A stretch of 8,677 nucleotides of DNA, taken from positions 1 to 8,677 of the forward strand of contig JAEDIZ010000086.1 in NCBI GenBank assembly GCA_016296635.1. The letters are read 5' to 3'. The position numbers were made by a program, and so were the translations under genes. This document shows positions 1-4,831 of the stretch, one piece after another; positions within the stretch are counted from its first letter, which is position 1, and every line of letters starts with the position of its first letter. The DNA comes from Oscillospiraceae bacterium (GTDB lineage: Bacteria; Bacillota; Clostridia; Oscillospirales; Oscillospiraceae). The notes under the pieces are model-generated. The model was not told the DNA's origin. It searched no databases and worked only from the letters and a program-made list of their open reading frames with translations.

Positions 1-1303
1 TGGTTTCGGGATCGTTGCCATAGGTGAAGGAAGCGTCTTCTTCGTTCAGCTTGACGAGACCCTGTGCGATCTTGTCTTCAGTGCCCTTGACCTTAGCGTA
101 AATAGCCTGCTTGTACATGGGCTCTTCGTAGCTCATGCCCTTGATGGTAACAACCTTGCCTGCCAGGCCGAGGGTATCGCCGGTCTTGACGGAAGCGAGC
201 TTCGTGAAAACGCCGATATCGCCGCAGCAGATCTTGGAGGTCTTATTGTTTTCCTTACCCTTCGGGAAGAACATATTACCGAGCTTTTCGGAGTCGCCGG
301 TGCGGGCGTTGACAACAGTCAGCGTATCCTCGACATCACCGGAGATGACCTTGAAGTAGGAGTTCTTGCCGTACTGGTCAGCCATGGTGTTGAAAACGAA
401 TGCCATGGGGCTGCCTGCGGGATCAAGCTTGAACTCTGACTCGTTGCCCTCGTCGTCAACCTGAACCATAGCGATGCCTTCCAGAGGATTGGGAACGTAC
501 TTAATGATGTTTTCCATCAGGTTAGTGGTGCCCAGACCGTTCATAGCACAGCCGCAGAAAACGGGAGTGACGCTGCGCTGCAGGATACCAGCCTTGATGC
601 CGGTAGCAAGTTCTTCCTCGGTGAAGGGCTCTTCCATGAAGAACTTCTCCATGAGAGCTTCATCGGTCTCAGCGACCTGCTCATTCAGTTCCATCATGTA
701 TTCTTCGATCTTGTCAGCTGCATCAGCGGGCAGAGCGATTTCCTTGCCGGAAACGTCATATGCCTTCTTAGCGATCAGATCCACAACGCCGACAGCCTCT
801 TCACCCTTCAGGATGGGGAAGGTGAACGGAATGACGGAAGCGCCGAAGGTCTCACGCAGAGCATTGAACGTGCCGAAGAAATTAGCATGCTCCTCGTCCA
901 GCTTGGAAACGTAGAACATTGCAGGCAGGTTTGCCTTTGCGAGGTACTTCCAGCCCTTTTCGGTACCGACCTGGATGCCGCTCTTTGCAGTGACGCAGAT
1001 GAGGCCTGCATCGGCAACGCGCAGGGACTGCACGATCTGACCAGCAAAGTCAAAGTAGCCCGGGTTATCGATCACGTTGATCTTGCTCTTGTTATATTCA
1101 ACGGGGATCACAGAGGAAGAAATAGAATACTGTCTCTTCTTCTCTTCATCGTCGAAGTCAGAAACGGTCGTGCCGTCAGCACGCTTGCCCAGACGGGTAA
1201 TTGCCTTGGTCGTAAACAGCATGCTCTCGCAGAGAGCGGATTTGCCGTCGCCGCCATGGCCCAGCAGACAAATATTGCGAATGTCCTTGGCAGTATAGCC
1301 CAT
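1..1303 (-). CDS. EF-G-like translational GTPase (EF-G-2 type), C-terminal part outside window
   Basis: Paralogue of elongation factor G, the ribosomal translocase GTPase; its exact role is not deducible here. 434 codons are visible out of the roughly 690 usual for the family; the gene runs off the left edge. The ATG at 1301-1303 is preceded by AAGGAG (about 1314-1319). The G domain has P-loop GHGGDGKS (residues 15-22), G3 DNPGY (79-83), G4 SKLD (133-136) and G5-like GCA (251-253). Domain II spans about 297-390. Domain III begins near 400, with a KLNEEDASF segment (418-426) matching the EF-G pattern RLxxEDPxF. Tyr83 stands where canonical EF-G has the catalytic His of DTPGH, and G4 has Ser instead of Asn. 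From memory, Thermus EF-G-2 shares the PGY form. It is therefore the second, EF-G-like paralogue and probably not the main fusA product. It has its own promoter and leader, separate from the membrane-protein gene upstream. The family is near certain; the function is open. Confidence 0.93.
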   Translation of the reverse strand, partial: MGYTAKDIRNICLLGHGGDGKSALCESMLFTTKAITRLGKRADGTTVSDFDDEEKKRQYSISSSVIPVEYNKSKINVIDNPGYFDFAGQIVQSLRVADAGLICVTAKSGIQVGTEKGWKYLAKANLPAMFYVSKLDEEHANFFGTFNALRETFGASVIPFTFPILKGEEAVGVVDLIAKKAYDVSGKEIALPADAADKIEEYMMELNEQVAETDEALMEKFFMEEPFTEEELATGIKAGILQRSVTPVFCGCAMNGLGTTNLMENIIKYVPNPLEGIAMVQVDDEGNESEFKLDPAGSPMAFVFNTMADQYGKNSYFKVISGDVEDTLTVVNARTGDSEKLGNMFFPKGKENNKTSKICCGDIGVFTKLASVKTGDTLGLAGKVVTIKGMSYEEPMYKQAIYAKVKGTEDKIAQGLVKLNEEDASFTYGNDPET

Positions 1304-1330
1304 AATGAATAAATCTCCTTTCTCCAGACA

Positions 1331-1354
1331 GACTGCATAATACGCTCTGCAGTC
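1331..1354 (-). promoter_or_regulatory. Hairpin in the 5' leader of the EF-G-like gene
   Basis: The 7-bp arms GACTGCA (1331-1337) and TGCAGTC (1348-1354) are perfectly complementary around a 10-nt loop. The hairpin lies in the predicted leader, about 11 nt upstream of the AAGGAG ribosome binding site. A second, 4-bp GC-rich hairpin (1354-1364, CCGC/GCGG) touches the same arm, so the two would compete at position 1354. A regulatory role is inference; there is no U-tract, so it is not a classical terminator. Confidence 0.35.
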
Positions 1355-1393
1355 CGCCTTGCGGCAGTTCACATACGCCGACTCTTAAAAACA

Positions 1394-1422
1394 ATTATAT
1401 ACGATGTCAAGCAGGATTGCAA
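1394..1422 (-). promoter_or_regulatory. Sigma-A-type promoter of the EF-G-like gene
   Basis: Read on the minus strand: -35 TTGCAA (1422-1417, 4/6 to consensus), a 17-bp spacer, and a perfect -10 TATAAT (1399-1394). The inferred transcription start is near 1387, giving an mRNA leader of about 84 nt. A TTGACA lies inside the spacer but is only 5 bp from the -10, so it cannot be the -35 of this promoter. The site lies just after the stop codon of the upstream membrane-protein gene, so the GTPase can be expressed independently. Confidence 0.72.
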
Positions 1423-1434
1423 ATAGAATCTTCT

Positions 1435-1454
1435 GAAAACTGCAGAAAACTGCA
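1435..1454. repeat. Two-copy 10-bp tandem repeat
   Basis: GAAAACTGCA occurs twice back to back (1435-1444 and 1445-1454). The repeat starts immediately after the stop codon of the membrane-protein gene (TAA at 1457-1455, minus strand) and ends 12 bp upstream of the -35 box of the EF-G-like gene. It could be a small replication-slippage duplication or paired protein-binding sites; nothing in the sequence decides between them. Confidence 0.6.
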
Positions 1455-3704
1455 TTATTTCTTTTCTTCCGCGCCAAATCCGAGCAAACTTGTCATCAAA
1501 ATCGACGGCAGAAGCCAAAGAAGCTGATAGATCGTCAGATTCCAGCAGGTCACAGCGCGCTCGGCGCCGATAAACGTCAGGAAGAACAGCATCAGGATTC
1601 CCAAAATCGCTCCCGCCAGCGCCACGGCAATGCTGCCGCGCCCCGCGGTGCGCATGGCGCGTGCGCCGGTAACGGCAGAAGCAAAGTAGGAAAAGCCGCT
1701 CCGCGCCATCATGGCGCCCTGCTTCGGCTCCAGAATCGCCTCGCCGGAGGAAAGTCTCGCCCGCTCCTCCACCGTCGGGAACTCCACCCGGTCGGGAGAA
1801 ATCTTGTAGCGCTGCTTCAGAAACTGCGGCGTGATCATAAAGTCCCTCGTTGCGAGGATCGGGATCAGACCGCCGGAATGGATCATGGCAAAAAGGCTGG
1901 ATTTTACATTCGCTGCAGGTGCGTAGTTGAGAGCAAAAACCGCTGCCAGCTCGCCGTTCACCGACAGATAAATGGCCTGCTTGAGCTTTGCTCCCTCCGG
2001 CATCTGCACCTTCATCAGACGCATAAAGCCGATGGAGCCCATCAGGATCACATCTCCGTGGATCTCCGCGCCGAGTCCGCCGCCCTCATATCTGCGGAAG
2101 TTGTCGACCGAATAACGTCTGCCGTTCTGTGCATGCATCAGCTCTTCAAAAAGCGGCACCAGTCCGCTGCCGGCCGTCTGCACCACCGCCATGGCAAAGC
2201 CGATCACCTGGCTGACATTCCGGTCGGAATAGATCTTCATGCCGTTGAGGGTCACATTCTGCGGCGGGAAAAGATCCGCATCCTCTACGCACACACCGAC
2301 CTCACCGCCGAGAATTCTCGCTCCGTTCCAGCCGGAAACCGCGCAACCCATCCTGCTGAGCCGTTTTGCGACCGAGGCAAAGGGTTTTCCGTACGCGAGC
2401 AGGATTCCCGTCGGAAACCCGACGAGCAGGAATGACGTCCATGCACGGAGGAAATATTCCTCTGACCGGATAGAGCAGAGAACGGACAGTCCCAGCGTAA
2501 CCACGATCAAAATCGGCGTATAGATGCGCATGATGCGGCCGCCGGCATCCGGCATCTCCAGCTGTACGGCAAACTCGTCCGCATCCGCCTTGGCGCGGAA
2601 AATGCAGTCAAGACCGTGCCAGGCCTTTTCCTCCCGGACCGCGGCTACCGGTGCGGACATATTGCAGACGACCTTCAGAGACTTCCGCCTTGCCGTATGC
2701 AGAAGTTGTCTGCCCCACATACATACTGCCAGCTCCAGCGAAACCACCGTGCAGAACGGGATCCGGTTTGAAAGGATCGCCAATACCGCATCCGCCGCCG
2801 TTACCGCGATCTGCAGCACCAAAAGGAAATACTGGTCAAACCGCAGCAGAAGCGCCCGCCGCAGTGCCGGCAGCAGAAGATCCGACATCAGCAGACATTG
2901 CAGGAGCATGATGACGAGCATCAGCTCTGACAGAAGTGCGCTGCCGGTCTTTTCCTGCGCCGTGCCGAAGCTTTGTGTACTGAAAAACAGAATGAGAATG
3001 GAAACAAGCGCCAATACCGTAGAAGCAAACATTCTCAGCCGCAGCGTTGACGGTCTTGCATAATAGGTATAGGCCTGCTGCAGCGAATCAAAACTGTGCT
3101 CAGGGCGTTCCTGCCTCCGTACACGGCGGGCAGCTGTCTTCTCCTGCTTCCGCTCCAGCTGCTCCAGGCGTTTTTTCGCCTGTTCCGCAGCCTTCTTTTC
3201 CTTTGCAGCACGCTTCTGCTCCTCTTTGGTAAGCGTCTCCGGTTCGGGATCAGGCTCACCTTTATAGGTCCAGACCTTCGGCGTCTGTTCGGCAGATTGC
3301 ACCTGCTCTTCTGTGACCGGTGCAAACCGGATCGTATCGCCCGCAGAAGGAGGTGCCTGTTCCTCCTTCTCTTCGCCCTGCGCCGCTTCTTCCTGCTGCT
3401 TTGCGGCGGGGAAGATCCGAACAACGCTTTCCGTCTGCGGCGCATCCGCAGGTTCTTCTATGCCTTCATCGGACGCTGCTTTCTGAACAGACTCCGCTTC
3501 CGGCTCTTTTTCATCAGATACCGGCTGCACAGTCTCCGGCTCCTGCTGCAGCGCATCCGCAGTTTCGGCCTTCGGCTGTTCCCGCTTTGTCCAGCCGCCG
3601 AACTCGTCCATGATCTCTTCCAGCGTCCAGGTCTGCTCCTGCTCCGCAGGCGTCTGGTCCATATTCAGTTGAACCGGCTTTCTCTCCTGCGGTTTTTTCT
3701 TCAT
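1455..3704 (-). CDS. Degenerate P-type ATPase-like membrane protein (probable pseudo-ATPase)
   Basis: 749 residues. Start ATG at 3704 with CGGAG (3710-3714) 5 nt upstream. Residues 1-200 are Glu/Gln/Pro-rich, with a TWTLEEIMDEFGGW segment (26-39) and a basic, probably coiled-coil stretch (159-200). Likely membrane helices: 225-245, 257-281, 291-312, 315-333, 395-413, 418-437, 691-713 and 722-742. This 4+2+2 order, with cytosolic loops after helices 4 and 6, is the P1B-type ATPase layout. FPTGILLAYGKPFA (430-443) sits where the CPC/metal motif is expected. VCVEDADLFP (471-480) replaces DKTGTLT. YEGGGLG (539-545) resembles the nucleotide-domain glycine motif, and ATRDFMIT (618-625) replaces TGDNxxT. 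GDGxND and a TGE actuator motif are absent. It therefore cannot form the usual phospho-aspartate and is probably not a pump. The fold assignment rests on my own motif alignment. It lies 54 bp downstream of rlmB, probably co-transcribed. Confidence 0.72.
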   Translation of the reverse strand: MKKKPQERKPVQLNMDQTPAEQEQTWTLEEIMDEFGGWTKREQPKAETADALQQEPETVQPVSDEKEPEAESVQKAASDEGIEEPADAPQTESVVRIFPAAKQQEEAAQGEEKEEQAPPSAGDTIRFAPVTEEQVQSAEQTPKVWTYKGEPDPEPETLTKEEQKRAAKEKKAAEQAKKRLEQLERKQEKTAARRVRRQERPEHSFDSLQQAYTYYARPSTLRLRMFASTVLALVSILILFFSTQSFGTAQEKTGSALLSELMLVIMLLQCLLMSDLLLPALRRALLLRFDQYFLLVLQIAVTAADAVLAILSNRIPFCTVVSLELAVCMWGRQLLHTARRKSLKVVCNMSAPVAAVREEKAWHGLDCIFRAKADADEFAVQLEMPDAGGRIMRIYTPILIVVTLGLSVLCSIRSEEYFLRAWTSFLLVGFPTGILLAYGKPFASVAKRLSRMGCAVSGWNGARILGGEVGVCVEDADLFPPQNVTLNGMKIYSDRNVSQVIGFAMAVVQTAGSGLVPLFEELMHAQNGRRYSVDNFRRYEGGGLGAEIHGDVILMGSIGFMRLMKVQMPEGAKLKQAIYLSVNGELAAVFALNYAPAANVKSSLFAMIHSGGLIPILATRDFMITPQFLKQRYKISPDRVEFPTVEERARLSSGEAILEPKQGAMMARSGFSYFASAVTGARAMRTAGRGSIAVALAGAILGILMLFFLTFIGAERAVTCWNLTIYQLLWLLPSILMTSLLGFGAEEKK

Positions 3705-3718
3705 GTCGACTCCGTTTT

Positions 3719-3735
3719 ATCGGACAATGTCCGAT
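3719..3735 (-). promoter_or_regulatory. Intergenic hairpin/palindrome between rlmB and the membrane-protein gene
   Basis: The 17-bp sequence ATCGGACAATGTCCGAT is a perfect palindrome around one central base. As RNA it would form a 7-bp stem with a 3-nt loop. On the minus-strand transcript it lies 4 nt upstream of the CGGAG ribosome binding site of the membrane-protein gene. No U-run follows, so it is not a standard terminator. It could be an operator, an mRNA-stability element or a modulator of translation; the choice is inference. Confidence 0.5.
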
Positions 3736-3758
3736 TCTATCTTCTAAAGAAATCCTTA

Positions 3759-4598
3759 TTACAGTCTCTGTCTGACCGCTTCATACAGCAGAATTGCCGC
3801 TGCAGCAGATGCGTTGAGGGATGAAATAGCGCCCTTCATGGGAATACTGACCTTGAAGTCGCAGCTGTCAGCCACAAGGCGGCTCATACCGTCGCCCTCA
3901 TTACCGATGACGATGGCTGCCGCGTTTTTCAGATCGGCCTTGTAAAGATTCGTGTCGCCGTCTGCAGCCGTGCCGCAGACCCATACGCCGCGCTCTTTCA
4001 GTTCCTTGATGGCATTGGTAATGTTTGCAACGCGCACAACGGGCATATACTCCAATGCACCCGCAGAAGCCTTGCCCACCACCGCCGTCAGACCGACACT
4101 TCTTCTTTTCGGAATGATCACGCCATGGGCGCCCGCACATTCCGCTGTACGGATGATCGCGCCCAAATTGTGCGGATCGGAAAGCTCATCGCAGATGACA
4201 ATCAGCGGCGCTTCCCTTTTTTCCTCCGCACGGGCAAAAATGTCATCCATTTCCGCATAGCTGTGGGCGGCAACTACCGCAATGATGCCCTGATGTGCGC
4301 CGGTGGCGCTCATCTGATCGAGCTTGCGGCGGTCGGTTTCAACCACGACCGCACCCGCCTGCTTTGCCATGGCAGCAAGTCTTGCCAGCGCTCTGTCCGT
4401 ATCACCCTCTGCAAGATAGACCTTGTCAATGGTCCGTCCGGCGGAAAGCGCTTCCGTCACGGCATTTCTGCCTTCCAGCAGGTTTTCTGCAAAACCCGGA
4501 TCCATATCGCCGCGCCGTTCAAACTTTTTTCTATGATCATCCCGCCGCGGGCTGCCTTTTCCCGCAGGCGTATATCTTCTTTTTTCCTGATTTTCCAT
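3759..4598 (-). CDS. rlmB: 23S rRNA (guanosine-2'-O-)-methyltransferase, TrmH/SpoU family
   Basis: Transfers methyl from S-adenosylmethionine to a ribose 2'-OH. The E. coli orthologue RlmB modifies G2251 in the peptidyl-transferase region of 23S rRNA. 279 residues. After a basic N-terminal extension (about 1-37) comes the substrate-binding region LLEGRNAVTEAL (40-51). The SPOUT knot domain follows with all three motifs: motif 1 DPHNLGAIIRTAE (141-153, Asn144 and Arg150), motif 2 IGNEGDGM (231-238), and motif 3 SIPMKGAISSLNASAAAAI (251-269, Ser260 and Asn262). Start ATG at 4598 with CGGAG (4606-4610) 7 nt upstream. It is the first gene of a minus-strand unit, with the P-type ATPase-like gene 54 bp downstream. 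The family is certain; the exact target nucleotide is by homology only. The closely related TrmH-family paralogue YacO has the same motifs. Confidence 0.93.
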   Translation of the reverse strand: MENQEKRRYTPAGKGSPRRDDHRKKFERRGDMDPGFAENLLEGRNAVTEALSAGRTIDKVYLAEGDTDRALARLAAMAKQAGAVVVETDRRKLDQMSATGAHQGIIAVVAAHSYAEMDDIFARAEEKREAPLIVICDELSDPHNLGAIIRTAECAGAHGVIIPKRRSVGLTAVVGKASAGALEYMPVVRVANITNAIKELKERGVWVCGTAADGDTNLYKADLKNAAAIVIGNEGDGMSRLVADSCDFKVSIPMKGAISSLNASAAAAILLYEAVRQRL

Positions 4599-4639
4599 AT
4601 TTTTTCTCCGAATGCATCAAGCATCTGAACTGCTTTGTT

Positions 4640-4653
4640 TTCTGTTGACAGAA
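4640..4653. repeat. 14-bp palindrome in rlmB leader
   Basis: TTCTGTTGACAGAA has perfect 6-bp arms around a TG centre. It would lie at about +8 to +21 of the rlmB transcript, a position where a bound repressor could block elongation. It does not match the Gram-positive LexA consensus. Function unknown. Confidence 0.35.
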
Positions 4654-4666
4654 TATAGCGCATATC

Positions 4667-4695
4667 ATTATAACAGTTTTCTCCATAATACTCAA
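4667..4695 (-). promoter_or_regulatory. Extended -10 promoter of the rlmB unit
   Basis: Read on the minus strand: -35 TTGAGT (4695-4690, 4/6), a 17-bp spacer ending in TGT (extended -10), and a perfect -10 TATAAT (4672-4667). The inferred transcription start is near 4660, giving a leader of about 60 nt before the rlmB ATG. It drives transcription away from ftsH. Confidence 0.8.
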
Positions 4696-4706
4696 GAATA
4701 AACCGG

Positions 4707-4719
4707 TGTGAAATTCACA
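4707..4719. promoter_or_regulatory. Candidate operator palindrome between divergent promoters
   Basis: TGTGAAATTCACA is a perfect palindrome with 6-bp arms around one base. It lies 12 bp upstream of the -35 of the rlmB promoter and 31 bp upstream of the -35 of the ftsH promoter, so a bound regulator could affect both. The TGTGA/TCACA half-sites resemble CRP sites, but the spacing is 3 bp and not 6, so CRP itself is unlikely. The regulator is unknown. Confidence 0.35.
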
Positions 4720-4749
4720 GAAAATTTACCGCTCGCCGCCGGCATATTC

Positions 4750-4778
4750 TTGTAAATCGCAGCGGGGTATGATAATAT
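4750..4778 (+). promoter_or_regulatory. Promoter of the ftsH-mscS operon
   Basis: -35 TTGTAA (4750-4755, 4/6), a 17-bp spacer ending in TGA (extended -10), and -10 TAATAT (4773-4778, 4/6). The inferred transcription start is near 4785, giving a leader of about 47 nt. I see no CtsR heptad repeats or CIRCE element, so class I or class III heat-shock control is not evident. Confidence 0.6.
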
Positions 4779-4820
4779 GTTCTCACACTCCGTACACATT
4801 TTATACGCTTTCATAGAAAG

Positions 4821-4826
4821 AAGGTG
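4821..4826 (+). promoter_or_regulatory. Ribosome binding site fixing the TTG start of ftsH
   Basis: AAGGTG, a one-mismatch Shine-Dalgarno, lies 5 nt before the TTG at 4832-4834. No in-frame ATG follows until codon 33 (inside the first membrane helix), so the TTG is the best start. Confidence 0.7.
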
Positions 4827-4831
4827 CGTTT

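Noticed and set aside
1401..1410. TTGACA on the minus strand as a -35 box
   Set aside because: It is only 5 bp from the TATAAT; the TTGCAA 17 bp upstream fits.
1400..1454. Terminator after the pseudo-ATPase gene
   Set aside because: No GC-rich stem followed by a U-tract; only the tandem repeat and the next promoter are visible.
1878..2435. 185-codon plus-strand frame
   Set aside because: Antisense to the nucleotide-domain-like region of the pseudo-ATPase; composition is typical of a shadow frame.
3096..3824. 242-codon plus-strand frame rich in Leu/Arg/Phe
   Set aside because: Low-complexity complement of the Glu/Gln/Lys-rich N-terminus of the pseudo-ATPase, spanning a gene junction with no ribosome binding site.
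4707..4719. CRP binding site
   Set aside because: Half-sites TGTGA/TCACA are present but 3 bp apart where CRP needs 6; kept only as a generic palindrome.
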